From contig CADCXD010000001.1 of assembly GCA_902806575.1 (NCBI GenBank), positions 4,030,001-4,094,000 of the forward strand: a stretch of 64,000 nt of DNA, in the 5' to 3' direction. How positions within the stretch are numbered: the stretch's first letter is position 1; each line of letters begins with the position of its first letter. Position numbers and translations under genes: made by a program. Source of the stretch: Jackrogersella multiformis (Eukaryota > Ascomycota > Sordariomycetes > Xylariales > Hypoxylaceae). Shown here piece by piece: positions 1-10,888 of the stretch. Under the pieces are notes generated by a model. That model worked only from the letters and a program-made list of their open reading frames with translations, ran no database searches and was not told where the DNA came from.

Positions 1-430
1 GGGTCCGCATGTAGAAGCTAGAATGGAAGCTGCTACGGAAGAAAGGACGGGCCGTGTGAGTTGATTAATTGAAAGCATGTGATTGGTCTGGATCTATGAT
101 GACAATAGCCGAGGGCAAATCGGGTTCGGGTGGGAAGTAGCAGAGTGGGAAGTGGAAAGGAAAGTTCGATGATGAAGACATTCTTCTCTTTTATTTGGCC
201 ACTAATTAATTTCTCATAAGTTATAACACATAACATAACAAACCTTTACTATACGAATCGAGGAATTTGACGAATATTGATTCTTTTTTAATTTTTTAAC
301 TCAATTGTCTTAGCACTTCCTCTTCCTAACTCCTAACTCTACATTTGTTCTACTTTCCATTATTTTGTTTTTTTCTTAAGACGGCCAAGGAAAGACGAGG
401 GAATCGAAGTCACGCCCGGATTTGCCCGCA
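1..430 (+). promoter_or_regulatory. Upstream region of sdh2
   Basis: Non-coding, AT-rich sequence ahead of the sdh2 start codon. It carries T-rich runs at about 276-298 and 361-378, which look like a fungal 5' leader. No convincing gene lies on either strand; the short open frames are unrelated to any family I know. The left edge may cut the promoter. Confidence 0.5.
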
Positions 431-1467
431 ATGGCAGCTCTACGTTCAACATCGTCACGGCTGCTCGCCACAGCTGCCTCGCCGCGACCGGCAGCATTGC
501 CGTTAATGTTTATGAGGTCAATGGCATCACTAGGCAGCGCCACCGTCGAATCCTCGCCGAAGAGTAGCCCCGACTCTCGCATGAAGTCCTTCCAGGTCTA
601 CCGATGGAATCCCGACAACCCGACCGAGAAACCGAAGATGCAGACGTACACGCTGGACCTGAACAAGACCGGACCCATGGTGCTCGACGCTCTTGTTAGG
701 ATCAAGAACGAGCTGGACCCGACATTGACCTTCCGCAGGAGCTGCAGAGAGGGTATCTGCGGCAGCTGCGCTATGAACATCAACGGGACGAACACTCTGG
801 CTTGCTTGTGTAGGTTGTCTAGCTAAAGGCGGCAAATAAGAGCCATTGGATATGTGGCTGACTTGTCTTTCATGCACATCACAGGTCGCATTCCTACAGA
901 TACTAGCGCAGAGATGAAGATCTACCCGCTGCCCCACACATACGTCGTCAAGGACCTCGTTCCCGACTTGACGCACTTCTACAAGCAATACAAGTCCATC
1001 AAGCCGTACCTGCAGAGAGATACTCCCTCGCCAGATGTTCGTCGTGACCTTTTTCCTTCCCCCCCCCCCTCCCCTCATCCCTCCCCCTCGAAGAAATTGC
1101 GCTTCCTTTGCTTTGCTTACTCTTACTGATTACTACGCTACCACAGGGCAAAGAATACCGACAGAGCAAGGCGGAGCGCCGAAAGCTTGACGGTCTGTAC
1201 GAGTGCATCCTATGCGCGTGCTGCTCGACGTCATGCCCGTCATACTGGTGGAACGCAGAGGAGTACCTAGGCCCGGCCATCCTGCTGCAGTCGTACCGCT
1301 GGCTGGCGGACTCGCGCGACGAACGCACATCCGAGCGCAAGGCCGCCCTCGACAACTCCATGAGCTTGTACCGCTGCCACACCATCCTCAACTGCACACG
1401 CACCTGTCCCAAGGGCCTGAACCCGGGTTTGGCCATCGCTGAGATTAAGAAGATGATGTCTTTTTGA
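431..1467 (+). CDS. sdh2: Succinate dehydrogenase iron-sulfur subunit, mitochondrial
   Basis: Fe-S subunit of respiratory complex II, passing electrons from the flavoprotein subunit to ubiquinone at the inner mitochondrial membrane. Model: exons 431-809, 885-1036 and 1147-1467 give 283 aa. The N-terminus is an Arg/Ser/Ala-rich presequence. The [2Fe-2S] cysteines are visible as CREGICGSC plus LACLC, followed by the CILCACCSTSCP and CHTILNCTRTCP motifs of the [4Fe-4S] and [3Fe-4S] centres. Intron 1 (donor GTAGGT, branch GGCTGAC) splits the last cysteine codon of the [2Fe-2S] site. The Pro of SCPSYWW and His of RCHTILNC, where carboxamide fungicide resistance changes occur in other fungi, are the sensitive form. 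The open frame extends to a TTG at 422, but 431 is the first ATG. It converges on the CCCH gene downstream. Confidence 0.96.
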
Positions 1468-2126
1468 GCAGGCTAGACAGACAGCAATGATAAAGAAAAT
1501 GCGAAAGTGTCTGGTCGGAACGCACAAGCCAAGTCCTGATAGGTGAGTTGCAGGACGAGCCGCAAGAAAACATTAAATATTGAGGGCGGGACTGGGACCG
1601 GGACTGGTATTGGGGAGGGGGCAGGCGGAAGACAACTGTACAAAGTCCGATGACGAGATATGTATGCTACGGGGCGATGGAATTCGCCCGGCGGCGGTTA
1701 TATACGTCCTTAGCTGTGTTCCTTTGTCTGCGAGCATGGTTGGAGTTGCGTGAGGGCTTCTTTTTTTATTTAGCCTGTCTTGTCTAGGTTGCGACCGCGA
1801 TATCAAATAAAGTCAACATTCTACGCGTGCTCGACAGATACGTCGGAAGTGGTCTTTTTGGGTTCTACTTTGATTCTTGCTCTCTTTATGTTGTTATCGT
1901 CGTTCAATGGCTAATGATTGATGATCGCTGATCGGTGCTAGATTGGGTCTGTACAGGTATGCGTGGCCTACCGGTAATGAGAACATACATACACGAGCGC
2001 CGAAGAGTCATAGGGCCAGATGCAATGCGGCGAATTTAGACCCTACCTACGTGGAATACAAAAGCTACCTCCCAGATTACAAGACTGCCTGCGAGGTAGA
2101 CGGATATATGCATCCCGTCGACCACG
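1468..2126. other. Intergenic, convergent 3' ends
   Basis: About 660 bp between sdh2 and the opposite-strand CCCH gene, presumably both 3' UTRs. Two short open frames here have no recognisable family or codon character. I see nothing else in it. Confidence 0.5.
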
Positions 2127-3821
2127 TCAGATCTCAACTAGTTTCTGCTCCTCCTGCGCGGGCTTCTCCGGCATCCTCTGCTCCTGACCGCCAGCTACAC
2201 TGGCCTGACCGTGTGCTTGGGCTATGTCTTTCCTCGGCTGGCTGGCTCCTGGCCGGGTATCCGACTCAGCTACCCCTCCTCCTCCGGCCCCCCTATTCCC
2301 GACCGTCTCGACGGTCTTCATCTTCCCTGCTGCTGTACCTTCTTTCTCCTTCTCCTTCCCCTTTTCCCTATCTCTATCCCTCTCCCTTTCTCTTTCTCTT
2401 TTGCCCTCCTCCCTATCCTTCCCCTTCCCCTTCTCCCTCTCCTTCTCCCTCTCCTTCTCCCTCCCCACCTTCCTCCCACCCCCTCCTCCTCCTCCATACG
2501 CATAATGCCTAGCCCCCTGGTGCAGCGGCGGCAGCGGCGGGTACCACAACCCGCCGGCGCCGGCGCCCGCGGCGCCGTACGCCATGTTGTACGCGGCGGT
2601 CCACCACGCGGGGTGGTGGCTGAGCCCCACCTCGCGCAGCCCCTCGGCCGTCCCCGGCATCGCGTGCGCGTACCGGCACTGCGCGCCCCACCGGCACGTG
2701 CCGCGGTGGCACCAGTGCTTGCAGTAGATGCTGGTGTTGTTGTTATTGGTGTTGGTATGAGTGGCGGTGTGGGCGGTGGCGCTGCCTTTTTGGCGCGGGG
2801 GTGCCGTGCTGGAGGAGGTGGTGTTGGTGTTGGTGTTGGTATTGGTATTGGGGGTAGAGGAGGAGGAGACGGGCTTGTGCAGGTGCGTGTTGGGCCGCGC
2901 GTGCGGTGGCGCTGTCCATGAGTACAGGAGCCGGTCTGCTGGGTGCAGGACGGATGGGGGTGGTGGGATGGGGTATGCTGCGTGGGGATGGGGCGGGTGG
3001 GCGTAGGATTGGGGGTGTGGGTGTGGAAAGGGAGGGTGGAAGATTGAGTATGGGTTGGTGTTGGCGTTGCTGCTGGTTGGAGGCGTGCTGCCGCTTGCTG
3101 TGGGAGAGGGGAGGCGTGACGGGTGCAGGCCTAGGCTCAGGCTCGTGATGTTGTGGGGCTGGGGTGAGCTGGTGTTGGTGTTGGTGTTGATGGTGCCCTT
3201 GCTACTGCTATTCACGCCTGCCTTTGTATCGAGGCTGTTGCTGGTGGATGACCTTGCGGCCGCATCCATACGTGTGCTAGGCGGCGACTCGGTCATCGAC
3301 GTTACAGACGACGAGGCGGACGAGGGGCTAGAAGAAGTGGACATGTCGATCGGGATGAGCATGCCATGGATATTATCCTCGCGGCGCTGCTGCTGCTGGT
3401 GCGTCTGCCGAACCTTCCGCTGGCTCTCGCACGGCGCCGGCTGCAGGTCGCCATGCATGTACACGGTGTAGAACTCCGGACTCCGGACCACGGTGCCCAG
3501 GTTGCTGAGGCCGACGGTCTGCTCCAGGCTCAGCTCGCGCGGCACCCCGAACAAGTCGAGCCACTCCGGCAGCTGGTCCACGGCGACGAGCGGCACGATG
3601 GGGCCGGGCGTTGTGACTGTGCCTGATGCCGTGTGCTTGGTCACGCCTGGGCGCACGATGAAGTGCTGAGGTAGTGGTGTCTGGCTCTGCAGTGAGGAGG
3701 GTGTGTTGCTGCGGCATAGGGGGATAGGGGGTATGGTGATGGAATAAGCTCGCTCATGGCTATTTGCCGCTCCTCCGCCGCCGCCGCCGCCGGCATATTG
3801 GTTATTATTCGTGCCGCTCAT
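2127..3821 (-). CDS. CCCH-type zinc finger protein, low complexity
   Basis: Single-exon 564-aa protein. One CCCH finger is visible at about residues 365-390 (CKHWCHRGTCRWGAQC then RYAH), with spacing C-x8-C-x5-C-x3-H, a class that usually binds RNA. Upstream (about 75-140) is a conserved-looking ordered block containing LPEWLDLFGVPRELSLEQ. Much of the rest is disordered: Asn/Thr dipeptide runs, Ser- and Pro-rich tracts, a Gly run near the N-terminus and, near the C-terminus, a long Lys/Glu/Arg repeat encoded by the TTCTCC-type simple sequence at about 2335-2470. Target and function are unknown. A role in mRNA metabolism is inference from the finger alone. Confidence 0.85.
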   Translation of the reverse strand: MSGTNNNQYAGGGGGGGAANSHERAYSITIPPIPLCRSNTPSSLQSQTPLPQHFIVRPGVTKHTASGTVTTPGPIVPLVAVDQLPEWLDLFGVPRELSLEQTVGLSNLGTVVRSPEFYTVYMHGDLQPAPCESQRKVRQTHQQQQRREDNIHGMLIPIDMSTSSSPSSASSSVTSMTESPPSTRMDAAARSSTSNSLDTKAGVNSSSKGTINTNTNTSSPQPHNITSLSLGLHPSRLPSPTASGSTPPTSSNANTNPYSIFHPPFPHPHPQSYAHPPHPHAAYPIPPPPSVLHPADRLLYSWTAPPHARPNTHLHKPVSSSSTPNTNTNTNTNTTSSSTAPPRQKGSATAHTATHTNTNNNNTSIYCKHWCHRGTCRWGAQCRYAHAMPGTAEGLREVGLSHHPAWWTAAYNMAYGAAGAGAGGLWYPPLPPLHQGARHYAYGGGGGGGRKVGREKEREKEREKGKGKDREEGKRERERERDRDREKGKEKEKEGTAAGKMKTVETVGNRGAGGGGVAESDTRPGASQPRKDIAQAHGQASVAGGQEQRMPEKPAQEEQKLVEI

Positions 3822-4298
3822 GTTTCTGTCGTAACGGAGGTATAGGTCATAATCTAGACTCTTAGAGAACTGTAAAGGCTTTGGAGTTTACTTCAGGTAG
3901 GGGACATGGTGACAGTGGTAATGCCAAATAGTATAAGTTACCTAGGTAGCTATATGTGTATGCGTCTGGTAGTTTGATTTATGTTAATGGCGTAGAGCAG
4001 TAGGAGCAAATCCTTTCTACCATCGTTTGGGTCCGTTTGCTGTTCTGTTTGTAAAGGTATTCATACAGCAGACCAATGAGAATGAATGTTTGTCAGACAA
4101 CCTGGAACGAGAATTTGTAATTTATATTGGCTTGTCTTAGCATCTAGTTGTACCTTTTCATCGCGGAGACGTTTCGGGTGGTCTTAGATTTGAATGCTTG
4201 GTTATGTGAGCCCTTCACGATAGCTTGAGCAGCCTTCCCAGAGAAACCTTCTCAGATTGCTTTGAGCTCTGATTTACACAAACCATGCTTGGCCTGAA
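3822..4298. other. Intergenic, upstream of the CCCH gene
   Basis: About 480 bp holding the CCCH gene's promoter (minus strand) and the 3' end of the cofactor E gene. A TTACCTAGGTAGC copy of the dispersed palindrome lies at about 3938. No gene seen. Confidence 0.5.
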
Positions 4299-6157
4299 TC
4301 ATCTAAGCTCAACTCTGATTCTTGCCTCCAAGCCGTCAACGCAGAACCCAAGCTGCCGGGGCCCGTCCTGCAGCTCTACCTCTCGCTTGACCCACTTGCC
4401 AGTCTTGCCGTCCGGTTGGGAGCTCTCGCCCAGGTCTTCGGCTTCTTCTGCCTCTCCCTCCTTTCTCTTCTCTTCCTCCTCTTCTTCGTCGCTGTCTTCC
4501 ACCTCGTCATCGAACCCGAAAACCGGGTCCCACTCTCCCGTTTCCCAGATCAAACGTAGGCCAAGCGGTCTCGCCCCAAACAGCTTGCCCGCGATCCCCT
4601 TCACGGCATAGATGTCAAAGCTCTTGGGGATCCTGGTCATCCGCTCTACGACTGTATCTCCTTCACCGGGGGCACGGAAGCTGAAATTCACCGTGACCAG
4701 CCTAGCTTCTAGGAATGCCGGGTTTATCTCCTGCTGCCTGTTGACGACCGGCGGCCCGTACAGCTCGCATAGCTCGGCGAAGCGTCCGTGCTGCTTGACG
4801 GCCTCTGCTTCCTGGCCTTCCGGGACCGCAGCCAAATGCTTGCCGATGCGTGCCAGGTAGAACATCTCTGCGTCCTGGCGATCGGAGTGCGAGATCGTGC
4901 CGAAGTTCAAGGTTTTGAGGTTTGCCAGGCGACCGACTATGAACATGTAGGCCTCTTCGGTGACTGTCTTAGACTGTGCGGAGAACTCAGGATCCGGGTT
5001 GTCGTAAATGGGGTTGTGGGAGAAGCGTAGGGCTGTCAGACCTGGGAAACATTTCGGTAGCGCGTCGACGAATGGCCACGACGACACTCGGTTATATGAT
5101 AAATCTAGATATTTCAGGCTGGTCGAAAGTATAGGTAGGTCTTGAGCTGGATCCTGGGTAATAGCAGAAATCATGTTGCCCTTGAGATGTAGATTACGAA
5201 GAGACGTCAATCCGGCAAGACTAACGATATCGGCGATGGCGGTGAAGTTGTTGAACTCTAGGCTCAAAGACACTAAGGTAGAAGACAGTGTTGATAACGA
5301 GGTTTCTGGCAGAATGGATAGTTGATTTGCGCTGGCAGAGAGCGTTGAAAGTGTTTCGAACTTGGCTGCAACATGGCATATCTCCTCCCAGCTCATGAGG
5401 GTCTCCTCGAGCTCTAGATCTTTGACATCCTTCAAGGAATTCGAAGCATTGTTGAGTCCTTCATCGTCAAATATATTCTGAAATCGATTTCCGCTGTCCT
5501 CCAATTAGCGACGAAATGAGGGTTTATGTTTATAATCATATGCGACTCACTTCAAGCGTAAACTTTTCAGAGCAGGCAACTCCGAGCAGATATCTACAGC
5601 CGCTCCGACTTTCTGGAAGAGGTTCCGGCTGAGGTCTAACTCGGATATCTTAGGACAGATCTGACCGATGCGCTCGTCGCCTTCTAAGTAGGCCGACACG
5701 ATCCGCGCACCGTCGACGATGACGACCCGTAGTTCGGCCAGCTGTGCTTGCTTGCGCTGGATCTTATCGAAGCCGACTTCTTGCGCTACTTTGTTCGAGA
5801 ACTTAATCACGTTCGTCTTTGCCAGCTCAGAGGCGTATTTGTCAGTTACCGCCGTCACGAAGCTTTGGGGTTTCTCCACCGGCCGAGTCGGCCGCACGAA
5901 GGAGGCGGCGGTCTGTGATTTGGATCGGCCTTCTCACACTTAGACGTCGTTCATTTCGGTTGGTATGACTTTAGTAGTAACTTACAATTGAAGTATCTCA
6001 CTCCTTTATTAGAGCCATCATGTTTTCCCCTGGATGGGTCGTCCCATTCGACACCCAGCCAGTTACCGGATGTGCCACTGACTTCGCCAATATACCGGAC
6101 TGTGCAAATGGCTCCATCATAAGATAATCGGTCGCCGATCTTTGCGTTCGTAGCCAT
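4299..6157 (-). CDS. TBCE: Tubulin-folding cofactor E (CAP-Gly + LRR)
   Basis: Chaperone that acts with cofactors C and D to assemble or take apart the alpha/beta-tubulin dimer (Pac2 in budding yeast, Alp21 in fission yeast). Model: exons 6157-5986, 5929-5551 and 5493-4299 give 581 aa. An N-terminal CAP-Gly domain (residues about 5-60, with WLGVEWDDPSRGKHDG) is followed by leucine-rich repeats (for example KISELDLSRNLFQ and TALRFSHNPIYDNP) and a C-terminal ubiquitin-like region. Introns are 56 and 57 bp. The second acceptor was chosen because it joins the repeats as LRLNGNRF. A Glu-rich acidic stretch sits near the C-terminus. The order CAP-Gly, LRR, UBL is diagnostic. Confidence 0.93.
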
Positions 6158-6530
6158 GAGAACAAAATTATTAATACAGGACCGTATTTGAGACTTATCT
6201 GCGCTGCGGTGGCAGACAGCTCAATAGGGTCGGTGTTGTAGAATGTGTACCTAGACGTAGAGAGATCTGACATCAGGCAACAACTTTTATTTGAGATTGT
6301 TACGGCGTCACAGAAGTTGTGTTACTGGTTATAAATGTCTGCCCCTGAATTACCACCAATTACCACCAATGATGCTAGGTAGGTATTATGTCAACCATTT
6401 CAAACCCGTATAAACCACTTCAACTTTCTTCAGGCTTTCTAACTTCAACTTATACAACAGTTATTTTGAATTAAATCTTATGAAATTTTAATGAATCATA
6501 GTTTACACACGATAGCTCGATATTTTTCAC
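6158..6530. other. Promoter of cofactor E gene
   Basis: About 370 bp between two minus-strand genes, containing the cofactor E promoter and the 3' end of the hydratase gene. A direct repeat of ATTACCACCA occurs at about 6350-6370. No gene seen. Confidence 0.4.
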
Positions 6531-7566
6531 TCATAGCTTGCTCTTGGCTTCTCCTACAACCTTCATCAGCGCTCTCCCGTTACTCAAGCATACCTTTCCA
6601 CCCGCCACCTTCACCACAAACCTCACCTCCTCCCATTCGCCTTTCTTCTCTCCAGTCCTCCACACAGACGTGACAATCTTGTCTCCGGGTCTCACGGGGC
6701 TCGCGAATCGAGCCTGGAACTCCTTAATGTTAGCGGGGTCGCTGCCGCCAAGCTTCTGCAGCAGGCCATGCGCAGCCGAGTTGAACGAGTATAAACCGTG
6801 GATGATGACGCCGCCGAACCCCATCTTCTTGCCCGGCTCCGGGTGCGCGTGCAGCGGGTTGTAGTCGCCGTTAAGGCGATATAGCAGGGGCGTCTGCTGG
6901 GTGGTCTGGTCCTCGAACTCGACGTCGGGCGACTTGCCCTTGGGCGGCGGGAAGTTTTCAGTCGCAGGCCCCTTAGGACCACCCCAATTTCCCTGCGCGA
7001 CGTAGAAAGAGCTGCCGATGGCGCGCGAGTATACCTCGCCCGTGCTGGCGTCCACCAGGTCCTGCTGGATCTCTACGACAGAGCCGGGGCGCCCCTTGTC
7101 GTAGACGCCTAAGACCTTGCTGCGGATCTCGAACTTCCTGCCGGCCGAGGTCGTGGGGAGGGGCTTCAGGAATTGGACCAATCGCTGGCCATCTACGACT
7201 CGGCGCGCGTCGAAGTCGGGCACACCGGGGATCTTGACGGCCTTCTGCTCAGCGTAGAAGTCGATCACTTCTTGCTCGTTCTTTCTGAAAGCTGCACGAT
7301 TGTTAGCTACGCATGCATCGATTGGTCTGCAAGGCGCTTACGAAGGATAACCGGGTAAGTCGGAAATACGGAAAATTTAGGGTCGAGCTCCTACTGAGGT
7401 GTTAGATGGGGATCCCAATGGAAATAGTAGGAATGTATATACTGACGTATAGGAAGTGAAGCTCGTCAGATGTGCAGCCTACGGTATTGGCGAATAGCAG
7501 GACATCGCGCTTTGTCCACGATACCTCGGTGGGAGGATATTCGAAACCAGCTCCTGGGCCGCTCAT
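6531..7566 (-). CDS. Peroxisomal MaoC-type enoyl-CoA hydratase 2
   Basis: Hot-dog fold hydratase expected to hydrate trans-2-enoyl-CoA to (R)-3-hydroxyacyl-CoA in the peroxisome. Model: exons 7566-7447, 7390-7342 and 7291-6531 give 309 aa. The C-terminal half carries the hydratase 2 signature NGDYNPLHAHPE (catalytic Asp and His) followed by GFGGVIIHGLYSF. The protein ends in SKL, a canonical PTS1 signal. The N-terminal half resembles the first, non-catalytic hot-dog repeat. The start chosen gives MSGPGAGFEYPP, a typical beginning for the stand-alone fungal proteins and for the MFE-2 hydratase unit. Exon 3 was joined so as to read LPFRKNEQEV. The substrate is inferred from the family. Confidence 0.9.
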
Positions 7567-8825
7567 TTTTATTTTTATTCTTAACGAAAATAGGGGAAAT
7601 ATATATATATACCTTAGGTAGGAATATAGTTATAGTTATCAGTCAGATACCTAGATAGTAATATATATATATATGCTCTATATATGTGTGTATAAATTGG
7701 GGAGTAACTACCAGGTAATTGAAGCTCTCGTGCGACAAGGACGACTGGACAATATCCGATATTAGGACTCTCCATCTTTTACCTTCTCAAGCCGAGGTTC
7801 AAATTATGGGGCATTTGAAGCTTTACCAAAAACGGTGGGTCGACATTGTGAGAGCTCTTACCGCCTGCCTATAATATCTTATCGGCATATCTAAGCCCCG
7901 ATACAGTTAGCTTCACCGCCTCGGCACTTCCATCATTCTGCCGGTTAATACTACATAGTACTACGTACCTAGGTAGAATTGAAAACACCCCTCCTTACCT
8001 CCCACCCTACCATCGTCATTCCTTACTTGCTACCAATTCTTTTTTTGGTTTTCAGGAAACTGCAAAAGGTGACGGCAGAACGCGACGACACAAGGCAATC
8101 GCGTGTTAACCAGTTACTATATAGGTAACATTTACCGTCTTGAAACCTTGAAATAACTAAGTTAGGCTAGGTACCTACCTACGTACCAGGTATGCACTCA
8201 GCTCAACTTTCCTTCTTCTCATTCACCTTGTTTTCGTTCACGCATGTTCACCCATCAACCTTCTTACATCAAACACCACTACATTTGACGCGTCACTCTA
8301 TTCAATATTTCCCCTCTCTTCGTCTCAAAGTATTGTCTTCACATAATTACTCTTTTGAATACGAGTTATCTTTACACCGAGCACTCCATATCGTGCTTCA
8401 TCCCCAGGGTTATCGATTTCTTACTTTTTTCATACAAGACAAACAAGTTGACATTGGCATACATTCAGCTGGACAAGAAGGTCCTGTGAGAAGTCAAAAG
8501 GCCGAAACAACGAAGTCAATCCCGAACGATTCGCCGCGACGCATTAGATTACAAGAGTTGCTGCGAGATCACCATCAGCTGAGAAAGATAGAACGACTAC
8601 ACCTCTACACCTTCGTCACCTTTTTGACTTGAAGCAATTTTTGTCCAAGCCCACTTCAACTTCGTCGAAACTACAATACCTTACCAGAGAGCTTTATTCA
8701 ACCCTCGTGAAGCATCCTGAGCACCTTTTACCACCTCAACAGTCCTGGGCCTCGCCCTAATACCCTTCCAGTTCTCCTCAGATTCGGAAATTAGGTCGAA
8801 TCCTGTTTACACAGATCCATACACC
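7567..8825. promoter_or_regulatory. Divergent promoter region and long CT-rich leader
   Basis: About 1.26 kb between the hydratase gene (minus) and the gene starting at 8826 (plus). It has AT runs at about 7597-7608 and 7661-7674, TACCTAGGTA-type motifs near 7965 and 8165-8190, and from about 8190 a C/T-rich stretch that reads like a long 5' leader. The open frame at 8192-8632 inside it is Ser/Phe/His-rich with no family resemblance, and I treat it as leader rather than gene. Confidence 0.45.
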
Positions 8826-10136
8826 ATGAGTTCCTACCAAGAATTTCCTCCGGCTCAGACCGGCAACAGTCATCGTAGCGAAGATGAGAATACCTTTGAG
8901 CATATGATGACGAGTAGTAAGAAGACGCAGTCTATCAGCGCATATATTTTGGGTGATGGTGATACTTTCACCAACTCTAAAGGAGAAAACGAGGCACGCA
9001 AAGTCGTAAAGGAAGGTCAAACAAATAGCATCTAGGAGATGTCGTTGGTCTCTGTAACGTCTACAAAAGTTGGAGAAGAGGACCGTAACCGTGCCAACAT
9101 CAGTACGAGAAGTAACATTTCATCATCCGGAACTCACAAGAAACAAGAGGATCTCACATTGTCCAACAAACGCAAGAGAACCATACACGAATATCAACAG
9201 GCGAATGAAAATATCATCGATCTGACCAAGAGCACCTCGTCCTCTCCCAACGCGTCTCCTGGTATATGCAAGAAGAGATCCAGACACCAAGATGACCATC
9301 GCTCAGAAACGGGTGCTACTGGCATCACGAGCACCAACCCGTCCTTTGGAAAGCCTGATGATGCTACTGAGGCTGCCCAGGTTGAAGAAGCAGAGGAGGA
9401 GGATGTGGATGGGGGTGGTGGCAGTGGCAGCGTGGATATCGGTCTGATGAACTCGACACCAACAGAGGCCACGGGCCTTCGAGGCAACGAGGGTGCCTTG
9501 CTACTCAACAATTCACATAAATCTACTGAAGCATCGTTTTGGGAGGTGGCATCTCCTGTCTCGCCATCAGTTTATGCTCAACAAAAGCAACGAACTCACT
9601 CCGAAGCAACCCTTCCACCAATTCGCTTCCAAGGACCACAACTCCCGCAGGCTTTCGATCAAGCTATGCCCAGTATCCCACCCACGTTTGCACCAGCAAA
9701 TGATTCGAAGGGTACCAAGGAAGTCGGCGATATCAGCCACAAGCATGGTGGCAAGACGTATCTTCCCAAAGGTTCCTCAGGCCAGTGTCATTCGAACATA
9801 CCCGGCCCTGCACCAAAGCCTTAGGAAGGTCTGGCTCGCGGAAACCTTTTTGGAAACTTGACAAACCGCCCACAGTCGGAAAACCGGGCTAGAGTTGGAC
9901 ATGATTCTCAGGAATCGGTTACAAATCCTCGACTCCCCTTTCCCCCGGTACGCCGCTATGATGAGAACCTTGTCACTCTTATTGACTTTCCGGGAGCCAA
10001 TCAGTTCAATACAACCGTTCCGGTGCCATATACCAACGATCATCATCCACCCGGCAGCTTACAGGAGATACTCGCGAGGGATCGTGAGGTTTTACTGAGG
10101 GAGAGAGACGCGTGGACAAGAATGATGGGCTTTTGA
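8826..10136 (+). pseudogene. Unknown low-complexity ORF broken by two in-frame TAG
   Basis: I do not recognise this gene. From ATG at 8826 (context CACCATGAG) one frame stays open for 437 codons to TGA at 10134-10136, except for TAG at 9033-9035 and at 9822-9824. The three open pieces are 69, 262 and 103 codons, all in the same frame. The product would be hydrophilic and disordered, with a possible basic nuclear-type patch (NKRKRTIHEY), an acidic block (EEAEEEDVDGG) and a C-terminal helix (LQEILARDREVLLRERD). Introns removing the stops are not convincing: the spaces are too short or the donors poor. Both stops are one C-to-T change from CAG. It may be a pseudogene, a stop-readthrough gene or contain sequence errors. 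TAG ends several intact genes here, so the genetic code is standard. Confidence 0.5.
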
Positions 10137-10888
10137 GGGATTCGTGCTTTTGTGCTTTTCATGTTCGGCGTGTTTCTGCCAACATAAATGATTACCATAC
10201 AAATATTCCAGAGTTGTGCCTCCTTGAATTGACGGCAAAACAAGCCTAGATATTCTGGGATTAAATTTTTGCTTTTTTGTACCTACCTGCTATGTATAGT
10301 ACTTGTGCTCACAGAATCATGATGAACCAATGAATAGGCACGCATACTGAATGCAGATGATCGCAATACAACATGCACATTGTGATTTACAGCTGTTCCT
10401 AATAAGAAAATCGTACATGCCTCCCTAAGCTAGGTAGTGTACAGAAAGCACCTAACTATATTATGCATAAATTCACTATACCTATAAATACTTTGCTTAC
10501 CCAATTCTGACCCCGGTGAATATCGGTGAAAGTATCAATCACATCTTTTTCTGTCCACCAATCGGAGCGAATCCTTTCTCCAATCTTCAAGCCACCTAGC
10601 CTAGTCAGCCAATAGAACCTGCGTCATAGCTAATGCCAGGGCCGCTTCTCGCTCGCGGGGGGTACTGAGCTATACCTACTTGAGAAGCCGATCCAGCTCC
10701 GGGTGGCCGCGGGTTATATATAACCGAGAGCTGCCGCCGCTGCTGTTGTGCCTTCTTCGGTTCGAATATTTTCGAGCATAGACTGGAAACAAAGAAAAAT
10801 AAGAAGAAGGAGAAATTTGTCGGTTTAACTGCAATGTTATAGTAACGAATTAATAAGGATAAATTAAAGTCATAGGCCTGGGGATGTT
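10137..10888 (+). promoter_or_regulatory. Promoter region of the flavocytochrome gene
   Basis: About 750 bp. CCAAT boxes occur near 10558 and 10608, and a GCGGGG near 10655 fits the CreA carbon-repressor core consensus SYGGRG. A TATA-containing palindrome lies at 10712-10725. Binding sites are inferred from consensus only. No gene seen. Confidence 0.4.
10712..10725. promoter_or_regulatory. 14-bp perfect palindrome containing a TATA box
   Basis: GGTTATATATAACC reads identically on both strands and lies about 165 bp before the ATG of the flavocytochrome gene. The central TATATATA makes it a good TATA-box candidate. Confidence 0.5.

Noticed and set aside
2211..3626. Several open frames antisense to the CCCH gene
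   Set aside because: Low-complexity mirror translations of its simple repeats.
8192..8632. 146-aa open frame upstream of the TAG-interrupted gene
   Set aside because: C/T-rich leader composition gives Ser/Phe/His-rich text without family resemblance.
8826..10136. TAG reassigned to an amino acid
   Set aside because: TAG terminates intact genes in this window (bHLH, PEX5), so the code is standard.
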